NCBI GenBank assembly: GCA_900548775.1
Contig: URLM01000004.1
Location: forward strand, 40,336-104,335
Reading direction: 5' to 3'
Length of the DNA stretch: 64,000 bases
From: an uncultured Olsenella sp.
GTDB lineage: Bacteria; Actinomycetota; Coriobacteriia; Coriobacteriales; Atopobiaceae
Below the pieces are notes generated by a model. That model saw only the letters and a program-made list of their open reading frames with translations, made no database searches and was not told the origin of the DNA. A program made the position numbers and the translations under genes. Within the stretch, counting starts at the first letter, position 1; each line of letters begins with the position of its first letter. This document shows, piece after piece, positions 24,023-31,380 of the stretch.

Positions 24023-26377
24023 CTATGGGACTTCGTAGAATTTTTTTGGCCGTCCGTTCTCCCGCTTTGTGGCGGTCTTGACTGCCCACTCGCGCTTGAC
24101 CCTGGCGTAGAAACGGCGGCTGCTCAGCGGGGCCACGCGCTCCTGCTCGCACCAGGCGCGGTAGTCGGCGAGAACGTCGCTCTGGCTCCGCTGGTCAAGG
24201 AAGTCGGCTGTGATCCCCTCGTCAAGCCGCCACGCCTCGAACGTATCGTTCTCAAGACGGATATCCGCCACCACGCTCTGCGCCCTGCTGCTAGGCGTCG
24301 GCTCCCCGTTCTCCCGCAGACGCTTCAGGCCCCCAACGGCCCTTACGAGAAGCCTCTCAGCCGCCTTCTCGCTCATAAGCTCCCGCGCCGCCTTCAGCCC
24401 GCCTGCGCCCGGCTTGAACGTGCGCGAGAACACTACCGGCTGGACCCGCCGCATAAAGCCGCCGTCGCAGCCCGTGACGCGGGGAAAGTGGTTGTAGCTC
24501 ACCACAACGGTAGCGTAGGGCACAAATTCGATGGCGTCGCGGCCCTTCACGTCAGTCCGAACCGTCGCGCCGCCGGTATAGCGCTTGAGCGTCGCAACCA
24601 TCCCCGCCGTCATTGACTGCGAGGATGCATCATCGGCGAGGCAAGCAAGCTTTCCCGCGATGGACAGGCCCTGAAAGCGGCGGTCCAGCTCGTCGGGCTG
24701 GATTGCCGAAAAATTCTCGGGGCCGATGGCGTTGCCGATGGTCCGGGTGAACAGGCTCTTGCCGTTGCCGCCCTCACCAACGAGCACCCAGAAAAACTGT
24801 AGCTCGCTGGAACGGTCGAGGCAGTGCCCGGCGCACTCTTCCAGCCGCGCAAGCGTCTCACCGTCCCCGTCCGCCCACGCCGCTAGCGCGTTGTCAACGA
24901 CGCTTGAAGCCGCCTCGGGGTTCCAAGCGTGGGGGATGACGTTCAGGATCGAATAGACGCCTTGCTTGTCCAGCTCCCCGCTCTCGATGTCGAGAACCCC
25001 GTTGCGGAACGCGACGTACTTGGGCGGTGCCTGCTCCACGCGGCGACACTCGCACTTGGCGAGGTTGATGGCCTCGTTGCGGTCGTGCGTCCGGCTGCTC
25101 GGGTACGCCTGAACCAGCGCGCGCTCCCACGACGCCCACCCGCTCTCATGGCGGTACGTCTGCCCGTCGCGGATAGCCGGTGTGCCGTCGATGAGGCACG
25201 CGCCGAATTCGTCAAGCAGCGTGTCGGCCATGCGCCGGTGAATCGGCGCTTCTGTGCCGTCGCCTTCTCGTCGCCCGCCTCGGGTGGGTTCGTCGGCTCC
25301 TGCGCTGCGCTCGCGCGCCGCGTGCTCGTCAACAAACCGCTTCCAGTCAGCAAACGAGCGCTCCGCCGCGTGGTTGGCTCCGATGAGGGTCTGTTGCTCG
25401 TCGCCGCGCGTGGCCCCCGGCAACCGCGTGAGCCTGAGAGCGTCCTTGTTGGACTTGTCGACGTTGAAGCCGTTCGCCCGGCACACCCCGATGAGGTATC
25501 TAACCCGCTCCCGGTACTGCTCGGGTCCGTCCGCGTCAATGCGGCAGACGAGGTGCAGGGACTTGCCGCCGCTCCACGTAGCCGCCACGGCGGGTAGCCT
25601 TAGGCGGGTAGCCATCTCGGCTTGGGCCTCAAGACTCAGCGGGCTGTTGTCCTCGGCCTCGTCGGCCTCGACGAGGGCGTACCTCCACGACGCCGCCACG
25701 TCGGCCTTGCGCCCGCGCTCCCTGAACCCCTCCGGGTCGACCGTGTTGACGGTACACCACGCGCCAGCGTTCCTGTCGACGCGCGCCAGCAGGTCGCCCG
25801 CATGGTCGATGATGTCACCCACGCGCCACAGCTCTTCGCCGCTTGGCATCGGCTTGGCGGGGTTCCTCGGGTTCGGTCTGCCTCTGAGGTACAGCAGCAC
25901 ATATGAGTCTTGGTCGTGGAGTGCCCTCATGTACTGCCGCAGCTGTTCGGCGGGGTCGAGCTTCGCAGACTCGGAGAGCGAGGGGACCGTTCCGCCCGCC
26001 GTCTCCGGCAGAACCAGCAGCGGGAACTCTTCTCGGCGTGGCGTGTCTCGCCGTGGTGTGCGCACCGGGCGGGTGCCCGCGCCCGCCCTCCACCCGCGCT
26101 CGCGCGCCAGAGAGAATAGTGTTTTAGCGGTCACGCCGCCCGGGCTGCTGGGGCCGATGCTTTCCCAGCGCTTGCGGTTCTCGCCCTCATCGAACCTGTC
26201 TGGGTCTTGCCTGCACCACGCGGACCAGTCTTCCAGGGAGACGCCGGCCGACTTGACCGCCATTGTCACCCTGAGCCATTCGAAATCGTCCGTCAGGTCG
26301 CAGGGGTCAATGGAGTTGAGCGCAGACAACGCCTCGTCGGGGTCTGCCTTGTAATCGGTTTGCCTTGCGTGTGCCAT
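24023..26377 (-). CDS. Satellite primase/SF3 helicase (D5-like)
   Basis: 784 residues. An N-terminal PriCT_2-like domain (about 15-95) is followed by a primase-like core with ATWSGGKSLHLVCRIDADGP and NKDALRLTRLPG. The C-terminal SF3/D5 helicase has Walker A LVGEGGNGKSLFTR, then LACLADDASS and the VVVSYNHFPRVTG motif with the FMRR arginine finger region. It probably melts and copies the adjacent iteron origin. Its primase core is strikingly similar to that of the larger element's protein at 15019, whose motor is RecA-like instead. Gene order (after the HTH, before the iterons) supports a Pri-Rep role. Confidence 0.88.
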   Translation of the reverse strand: MAHARQTDYKADPDEALSALNSIDPCDLTDDFEWLRVTMAVKSAGVSLEDWSAWCRQDPDRFDEGENRKRWESIGPSSPGGVTAKTLFSLARERGWRAGAGTRPVRTPRRDTPRREEFPLLVLPETAGGTVPSLSESAKLDPAEQLRQYMRALHDQDSYVLLYLRGRPNPRNPAKPMPSGEELWRVGDIIDHAGDLLARVDRNAGAWCTVNTVDPEGFRERGRKADVAASWRYALVEADEAEDNSPLSLEAQAEMATRLRLPAVAATWSGGKSLHLVCRIDADGPEQYRERVRYLIGVCRANGFNVDKSNKDALRLTRLPGATRGDEQQTLIGANHAAERSFADWKRFVDEHAARERSAGADEPTRGGRREGDGTEAPIHRRMADTLLDEFGACLIDGTPAIRDGQTYRHESGWASWERALVQAYPSSRTHDRNEAINLAKCECRRVEQAPPKYVAFRNGVLDIESGELDKQGVYSILNVIPHAWNPEAASSVVDNALAAWADGDGETLARLEECAGHCLDRSSELQFFWVLVGEGGNGKSLFTRTIGNAIGPENFSAIQPDELDRRFQGLSIAGKLACLADDASSQSMTAGMVATLKRYTGGATVRTDVKGRDAIEFVPYATVVVSYNHFPRVTGCDGGFMRRVQPVVFSRTFKPGAGGLKAARELMSEKAAERLLVRAVGGLKRLRENGEPTPSSRAQSVVADIRLENDTFEAWRLDEGITADFLDQRSQSDVLADYRAWCEQERVAPLSSRRFYARVKREWAVKTATKRENGRPKKFYEVP

Positions 26378-26391
26378 GGCCTCGCCGCCCG

Positions 26392-26601
26392 CTAGTCCGC
26401 GATACCGAACTGCCTGAGCAGCGCGGCGGTGTCGATGCGCCAGCGACGCCCGAACTTAACGGCCTTGATGTCGCCACGGACACATGAATCAGAAATGAAG
26501 TGGGGCGAATAGCCCGTGAGAGCTGCCGCCTGCTGCACTGTGCAGAGAGCGGGCAGCGTTGCCGTTTCCCTGCCGGTTGTAGTTGCGTCGAAAGTGTCCA
26601 T
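26392..26601 (-). CDS. Excisionase-like HTH protein
   Basis: 69 residues from the ATG at 26601 (GAGGAG seven bases upstream); the longer frame to 26781 lacks a ribosome site. The core TVQQAAALTGYSPHFISDSC, then AVKFGRRWRIDTAALLRQ, is an HTH_17/MerR-like fold typical of Xis/AlpA-type proteins. It lies 14 bases before the primase-helicase gene. In related satellites this protein controls excision and replication genes. Confidence 0.78.
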   Translation of the reverse strand: MDTFDATTTGRETATLPALCTVQQAAALTGYSPHFISDSCVRGDIKAVKFGRRWRIDTAALLRQFGIAD

Positions 26602-26880
26602 AAATCGGCTCCTCACTCCCGCGTTTGCGGGGCTTGATGGTAGAGCCGTGCGCACGGCCTGAGGGCGCTCTTGTGCGTCCCCTCGCCGTGCATTGTGATT
26701 CTCGGGTTTCCGCAGTTCAAACGGCATAACTCCGGCAATAGCACCACCGGGCGCGCAATGCGGCGGCGTCGGTGGTGCCACAATCGGAAAAATCGCGCGC
26801 GGGTGGGCGTGGTGCCTGCCCCGCGCCGCTCTTCCATGGGGCCGGAAAAAACATTTGGGATTTTTGGAATTAGGACGGAC

Positions 26881-27687
26881 TCAGGCCAGCGCGTCCATGG
26901 CTTCTCTGGCCTCGGCGTCGATTCGTGCCAGCAGGGCGTCAAACTTATCCCGGTCTGCCGCCTTGGATGCGTATTCCAGCTCCACGCACACGACCGCCAG
27001 CGGGTCGCGGTAGTCGCCCCTGAGGGCCAGCAGGTCGCGTTTCAGCGATTCCGCCGCATTCGCGCGGAACCACCTCTCCCATGCGTCATAGCCGTCCAGC
27101 GCGGCCTCGCTCTCGGGGGCAAAGTCCCCGGTTTCGGGGTCAAAGGATGGGGAGAGAGCTTCTTCCCCCCACATGTCGCGCAACTCGTAGCAGTCATAGC
27201 GCGTGCGGTCAAAGCACCTGTGGCCCTGCACGCCAGTAAGACGCCATGTCTCTATTCCTCCTTCTGTAAATGTGGGCAACCCGTCCTCGTCGCAATGGTC
27301 AACCTCATAGTCCGGCGCGGCCTTCTCGGGGTCTTTGGCCTTGCCCCACCACTCCTTAAGTATCTCGTACTGCTTGAATGGCTTCGCGCCGCTGCCGTCC
27401 GGGCTGTCCGTGAGGTCAAGCAGGTACCAGACGGACACTCCCAGAACGCGCGCCGCTCTCACCAGCGCCTCGTTCGGGAGTCGGCTCGCCCTCGCGTTGT
27501 CCTCGTCTCCACTCAGCCAGCGGCTTAGCGTGGATGTGCCAACGCTCATAGTCGTGGCGAACTGCTTAAGCGTGAGGCCCCTGGCACCAATCGCCTTCCG
27601 CATGTTCTCATGCCTCGGCGCTATGCGTCTCGGGTCGAGGATCCCCATATCATCCCGGCTGTAGTCACCAGCGCTCTTTCGTCCCAT
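26881..27687 (-). CDS. XRE-family satellite regulator with long C-terminal domain
   Basis: 268 residues. Residues about 28-95 form an HTH_3 domain (NMRKAIGARGLTLKQFATTM, then STLSRWLSGDE) ending in a hydrophobic segment VSVWYLLDLTD. The remaining ~170 residues are acidic and match no family I know; they could bind a helper-phage protein, as Stl-type repressors do. The start is uncertain: no strong ribosome site precedes 27687, and the ATG at residue 14 is possible. Palindromic operators lie just upstream. The 280 bases to the next gene hold a nine-base inverted repeat GCACCACCG/CGGTGGTGC (about 26741-26779). Confidence 0.7.
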   Translation of the reverse strand: MGRKSAGDYSRDDMGILDPRRIAPRHENMRKAIGARGLTLKQFATTMSVGTSTLSRWLSGDEDNARASRLPNEALVRAARVLGVSVWYLLDLTDSPDGSGAKPFKQYEILKEWWGKAKDPEKAAPDYEVDHCDEDGLPTFTEGGIETWRLTGVQGHRCFDRTRYDCYELRDMWGEEALSPSFDPETGDFAPESEAALDGYDAWERWFRANAAESLKRDLLALRGDYRDPLAVVCVELEYASKAADRDKFDALLARIDAEAREAMDALA

Positions 27688-27741
27688 GGATGCGCCACGA
27701 CCCCCAATTAATGTCCTGGCCGTGGTCTACAATTACCGGTA

Positions 27742-27782
27742 GCGGTACCGCCCCCACCTGCCACGGCCTGAGGACGGTACCG
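27742..27782. promoter_or_regulatory. Paired palindromic operators upstream of the XRE gene
   Basis: GCGGTACCGC (27742-27751) and CGGTACCG (27775-27782) are perfect palindromes with centres 32 bases apart, three helical turns. On the minus strand TTGTAG, 16 bases, TAATTG follows between them and the XRE gene as a weak promoter. Autoregulation by the XRE protein is the simplest reading. Confidence 0.5.
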
Positions 27783-27787
27783 CTGTA

Positions 27788-28021
27788 TTATCGCGCCTGC
27801 TCGCTGCCGGTGTGCGTGAGCGCGTGCAGCCTGTCCGCGTATCCGTCCAGCGTGCTCGTCATGAACTCGCAGAACACGGTGGAGCTGGTACTGCTTTCGC
27901 CCGCGTACAGCATGGCAATGGCCGCGCCGTACAGACCCTCCGCTATCTCGTCAATCTCGTCCGCCGTCCTAACGTCCAACGTCGAACCCCCCTCAACGAA
28001 CGCCAAACCTGTGCCCTTCAT
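27788..28021 (-). CDS. 77-residue protein coupled to the integrase
   Basis: Starts inside the integrase stop (ATGA overlap), so it is translated from the integrase message. Acidic, helical, no recognised domain (DEIDEIAEGLYGAAIAMLYA is the clearest helix). It may modulate integration, or be a small regulatory protein. Function unknown. Confidence 0.55.
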   Translation of the reverse strand: MKGTGLAFVEGGSTLDVRTADEIDEIAEGLYGAAIAMLYAGESSTSSTVFCEFMTSTLDGYADRLHALTHTGSEQAR

Positions 28022-29310
28022 GACTGCCTGCCTTCCGTCCCTGTTGGCCTGAACGTCTCCACGTCACCGTGCCTCGGCACTTCTCCCATGAACCGGGAAA
28101 TCTTCTCCGCCGCCAGCCGCCTTGCGTCGGCGTCGCTGCTCGCGTACGTGTTGAGCGTCATTGATGCGTCGGCGTGGCCCATGATTGCCGAAACGCTCTT
28201 GATGTCGGCCCCGCTCTGAACCGCGATTGTCGCCCACGTGTGCCTGAGATCGTGGAACTTCAGCGGGTGCCCGTCCGCGTCGGTGATCCCCAGCAGGTCA
28301 CGGAGCTGCCCCCACTCACGGCTCACCACGCTTGGCGTGGGGTACCGCCCGTCAAGCCCGCCTATGACGTAGCAGGATGCCAGCTGCTCGGGCGTGGGCA
28401 GCACGTCCAGCCTCTCGGCCTCGGCAATGACCTCAGCCCGTCTCGCGTCCAGCGCGGCCCTGAGCTGTGGGGTAATTGGCACGTCTCGCACGGAGTACGG
28501 GTTCTTGGGGGCCTTGACGTACGCCCCGCCGCCACCCATGCCAACCGCTTTGTTCACACGCAGCACGCCCGCGTCGGCGTCTGCGTCCGCCCACGTTAGG
28601 GCGCACACCTCGCCAACCCTGAGGCCGCTTGTGAGGGCGATACGCGCCGCCGCTACGGCCCGCTTCTGCGGCATTGCCGCGAGGGTTCCCAGAAGCGCGT
28701 TGGCCGCGTCCTTGGTCATGGCGTGGGGCTGCTCCCGGTGCCTCTTGGGCAGTCTCACGCCCTCGCACGGGTTCGCCGCCAGCTGCCCCGCCTCCACGGC
28801 AGCTTTGAGGGCCTGCGAGAGCAGCCTGTGGTGCTTGGTGACAGAGCGGGGGGACAGGCCGTCGGCGTTCAGCAGCCGTGACTCCCACTCCTGCACCTGC
28901 TCGCGACTCAGCTCCGTTACCTCCACGCTGCCAAGCGCCTCCGCTACCTTGCGCGCGCTCGCCTGGTAGGCCGTCATGGTCGACCGCTCAACGCTGTGTG
29001 ATGCCTTGAGGCCGTCCAGGTAGGCGTTCAGGTACTCCCCAAGCGTGACGCCCGACAGCGAGGCGCTACGGGCCTCTGCGGCCTCGTCCTCGGCCTCCGC
29101 CGCCAGAAGCTCGCCGCGCCAGCGTGCGAGGGCGGCTATCGCGCGGTTGCGGCCTCTGTTGGTCTTCGGATCGCATGGTATCTCGGAGCCATCGGCCTCC
29201 TTCAGCGCCTTGCTGAGACGGCTTCTCTTCCCTGTGGTATCCGTCTTCCAAATCATCCCGGCCCATTTGCCGCGACGCTTGGTAACGCTCCCTTGGCTGT
29301 AAGTTGCCAT
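28018..29310 (-). CDS. int: Tyrosine-type satellite integrase
   Basis: 430 residues from the ATG at 29310 (GTGGAGG directly upstream). The open frame continues far upstream into host DNA, but that part has no relation to integrases. Catalytic residues are visible: SGLRVGEVCALTW (Arg), FHDLRHTWATIA (His-x-x-Arg), MGHADASMTLNTYAS (His, Tyr). The N-terminal part (YSQGSVTKRRGKWAGMIW) is an AP2-like arm-binding domain. Its 5' end faces the right attachment repeat. Confidence 0.92.
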   Translation of the reverse strand: MATYSQGSVTKRRGKWAGMIWKTDTTGKRSRLSKALKEADGSEIPCDPKTNRGRNRAIAALARWRGELLAAEAEDEAAEARSASLSGVTLGEYLNAYLDGLKASHSVERSTMTAYQASARKVAEALGSVEVTELSREQVQEWESRLLNADGLSPRSVTKHHRLLSQALKAAVEAGQLAANPCEGVRLPKRHREQPHAMTKDAANALLGTLAAMPQKRAVAAARIALTSGLRVGEVCALTWADADADAGVLRVNKAVGMGGGGAYVKAPKNPYSVRDVPITPQLRAALDARRAEVIAEAERLDVLPTPEQLASCYVIGGLDGRYPTPSVVSREWGQLRDLLGITDADGHPLKFHDLRHTWATIAVQSGADIKSVSAIMGHADASMTLNTYASSDADARRLAAEKISRFMGEVPRHGDVETFRPTGTEGRQS

Positions 29311-29325
29311 TGCCTCCACCCCCGC

Positions 29326-29355
29326 GCAATCCACAATGCAATCCAAAAGCAATCC
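29326..29355 (+). repeat. Right arm-type integrase sites
   Basis: GCAATCC occurs at 29326, 29338 and 29349 in the integrase leader, with the same 12/11 spacing as the three left-arm motifs. Confidence 0.5.
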
Positions 29356-29484
29356 GTCCTGCTGCCCGAAAGTATATCCGTCAAGAACAGCAGAACGCAA
29401 TGGAAAACTTAAAGATGCAGGTAGATTGTGTTGCTTTGAGCAGAGCGGAACAGCAGACCGCACACAAAGACGTACAGCAAATGA

Positions 29485-29531
29485 GACTTTTAATCCCAAG
29501 GTCGAGGGTTCGACCCCCTCAGGGCGCACCA
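29485..29531 (+). repeat. Right attachment repeat (47 bp tRNA-Lys 3' fragment)
   Basis: Identical to 22761-22807, ending in CCA. There is no 5' half, so this copy is not a functional tRNA; it marks the satellite-host junction. Confidence 0.92.
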
Positions 29532-29539
29532 CGCAAAAC

Positions 29540-29576
29540 AGCAGGTCACGGCCCGTGCGGCTGTGGCCTGCTTTTT
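29540..29576 (+). terminator. Original host terminator of tRNA-Lys
   Basis: AGCAGGTCA pairs with TGGCCTGCT and is followed by TTTTT. It lies just past the right tRNA fragment and would have followed tRNA-Lys before integration. Confidence 0.8.
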
Positions 29577-29658
29577 GGTTGCGAATGCGTAGCCCCCGGC
29601 GTGGTTGCAAACTCCTCCAATCCGTTTGTTTCAAGCAGAAATCTTTTCCAGCTCGCAC

Positions 29659-29688
29659 TTGCCAGCACGGGCCCCGCGGGCCTATAGT
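29659..29688 (+). promoter_or_regulatory. argG promoter
   Basis: TTGCCA (29659-29664), 18 bases, TATAGT (29683-29688). Transcription would start near 29695, giving a leader of about 300 bases before argG, with room for attenuation. Confidence 0.6.
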
Positions 29689-29749
29689 CCCCATAGCAAC
29701 GACAGCCGCGCGAGATTCGCGCGCCACTTTTTGAAGGGGTGACCAACGC

Positions 29750-29839
29750 ATGATTTGCACCACGAGCAGCCATGGCATGGTCTCCCTTCGACGCCAGAAC
29801 CGACGAATCAGCCCCGCGATGTCGCGTGCGCTGGCGTAG
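29750..29839 (+). CDS. Candidate arginine-rich leader peptide of argG
   Basis: Short frame of 29 codons in the argG leader: ATG at 29750 with AAGGGG ten bases upstream, TAG at 29837. Residues 14-19 read RRQNRR, four arginines in six codons (CGA CGC CAG AAC CGA CGA), plus a fifth Arg near the end. An Arg-codon cluster in the leader of an arginine-synthesis gene is what a translation-coupled attenuator would need. Downstream hairpins CTTGTC/GACAAG (29843/29874) and AGCGCCC/GGGGGCT (29889/29905) could switch, but neither is followed by a clear T-run. Candidate only. Confidence 0.4.
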   Translation: MICTTSSHGMVSLRRQNRRISPAMSRALA

Positions 29840-30000
29840 GTTCTTGTCGTCTTTCTCATTACAGACACTTCAAGACAAGGCACCCAGCAGCGCCCGACAC
29901 GATTGGGGGCTCTTCGTGACGTCGCGGTACGACCACGGCGCTCGTTCGTTAGCATGTCTGCAAGGGGTATCAAGGCCCAACAACAGAAAGGTGCACCAAA

Positions 30001-31221
30001 ATGGCTGAGAAGGAAAAGGTCGTCCTCGCGTATTCCGGTGGTCTGGACACGTCCGTCATCGTGAAGTGGCTGCAGGTCGAGAAGAACATGGACGTCATCG
30101 CCATCTGCGGCAACGTCGGCCAGGACGAGAAGGACCTCTCGTGGATCAAGCAGAAGGCCCTCGACATGGGCGCCATCGCCTCCGAGGCCGTTGACATGCG
30201 CGAGGAGTACGCCGAGACCATCGTCTCCAAGGCCATTTGGGCAAACGGCAAGTACGAGGGCATCTACCCGCTGCTCTCTGCTCTTTCTCGCCCCATCATC
30301 TCCAAGCATCTGGTGGACATTGCGCACCAGTATGGCGCCAAGTACATCGCTCACGGCTGCACCGGCAAGGGCAACGACCAGGTGCGTTTCGAAACCTCCA
30401 TACGTGCGCTCGACCCCTCGCTCGAGATCATCGCCCCGGTGCGCGAATGGGACCTCACCACGCGTGACTCCGAGATGGAGTGGGCAAAGGCCAACGGCGT
30501 GCCCGTGCCCACCACCCACAAGAAGCCCTACTCCATCGACGACAACCTGTGGGGCCGTGCCATCGAGTGCGGCGTTCTCGAGGACACCTGGAACGAGCCC
30601 CCCTCGGACATCTGGACGATGACCAAGAACCCCGAGGACTGCCCTGCCGACCCCGAGACCGTTGTGATTGGTTTTGAGGGCGGCCTGCCCGTCTCCATCA
30701 ACGGCGAGAAGATGTCGCTGCTCGAGTGCATCATCAAGGCCAACGAGATCGCCGGCCGCAACGGCTTTGGCCGCATCGACATGATCGAGGACCGTGTCGT
30801 GGGCATCAAGAGCCGTGAGTGCTACGAGTGCCCGGCCGCGCTCCTTCTCATCCAGGCGCACCAGTCGCTCGAGACCCTGTGCCTCGACGCCGAGACCCTG
30901 AAGCAGAAGGCCAAGCTCGACGTCGAGTGGGCATCCACGGTCTACCGCGGACTCTGGTACTCCCAGAACCGCGAGGCCATCGACGCCTACAACGCCTACA
31001 CGCAGAAGTACGTCACTGGCGAGGTGCGCATCAAGCTTTGCAAGGGCGGCCTGTTCGTCGACGGCCTGCGCTCGCCGTACAGCCTGTACGACTACAACCT
31101 TGCCACCTACGACGAGGGCGACACCTTCGACCACACCGCCTCCAAGGGCTTCATTACCATTCACGGCCTGCAGTCCAAGACCTGGTCTCGTGTCCAGGGC
31201 CCCGGCTCCAAGCTGCAGTAG
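30001..31221 (+). CDS. argG: Argininosuccinate synthase
   Basis: 406 residues, the normal length. It makes argininosuccinate from citrulline and aspartate with ATP. The N-terminal ATP-binding P-loop AYSGGLDTSVIVKWL, the segment GCTGKGNDQVRFE and YSIDDNLWGRAIE are characteristic. AAAGGTGCACCAAA precedes the ATG. It is followed by a terminator and then argH. The satellite and its tRNA target lie directly upstream, so integration did not interrupt this gene. Confidence 0.97.
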   Translation: MAEKEKVVLAYSGGLDTSVIVKWLQVEKNMDVIAICGNVGQDEKDLSWIKQKALDMGAIASEAVDMREEYAETIVSKAIWANGKYEGIYPLLSALSRPIISKHLVDIAHQYGAKYIAHGCTGKGNDQVRFETSIRALDPSLEIIAPVREWDLTTRDSEMEWAKANGVPVPTTHKKPYSIDDNLWGRAIECGVLEDTWNEPPSDIWTMTKNPEDCPADPETVVIGFEGGLPVSINGEKMSLLECIIKANEIAGRNGFGRIDMIEDRVVGIKSRECYECPAALLLIQAHQSLETLCLDAETLKQKAKLDVEWASTVYRGLWYSQNREAIDAYNAYTQKYVTGEVRIKLCKGGLFVDGLRSPYSLYDYNLATYDEGDTFDHTASKGFITIHGLQSKTWSRVQGPGSKLQ

Positions 31222-31276
31222 AGACGTCATTGGGCAGATAAGACTCGGTCTGCCACGCAAGGGCGTAGGGAATGGC

Positions 31277-31308
31277 GCCGCCGTCGGGTGTTCCCGGCGG
31301 CGGCTTTT
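31277..31308 (+). terminator. Terminator after argG
   Basis: GCCGCCG..CGGCGGC stem with inner CGGG/CCCG pairs and TTTT at the end. It separates argG from argH. Confidence 0.85.
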
Positions 31309-31380
31309 CTACCGACTCGTCTCCGCGAGCCGTTGCGTTAAGCTAGCAGGCATATCAGACAAGGATCGAGAGGGGCGCTC

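Larger units (their letters stand above)
22761..29531. mobile_element. PICI-like phage satellite integrated in tRNA-Lys
   Basis: A 6.7-kb element bounded by an exact 47-bp direct repeat of the tRNA-Lys 3' half. All genes are leftward: integrase beside the right repeat, coupled small protein, XRE regulator, excisionase-like HTH, primase-SF3 helicase, an origin-like iteron region, and one small orphan before a terminator. There are no capsid, terminase, tail or lysis genes. This is the layout of phage-inducible chromosomal islands and related satellites. Helper dependence is inferred. Confidence 0.85.

Noticed and set aside
29485..29531. Second tRNA-Lys gene
   Set aside because: Only the 3' half is present; the 5' acceptor and D arm are missing, so it is an attachment repeat.
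28018..31260. Single 1080-residue protein containing the integrase
   Set aside because: The N-terminal 650 residues run antisense to argG and through the attachment site; the integrase starts at 29310.
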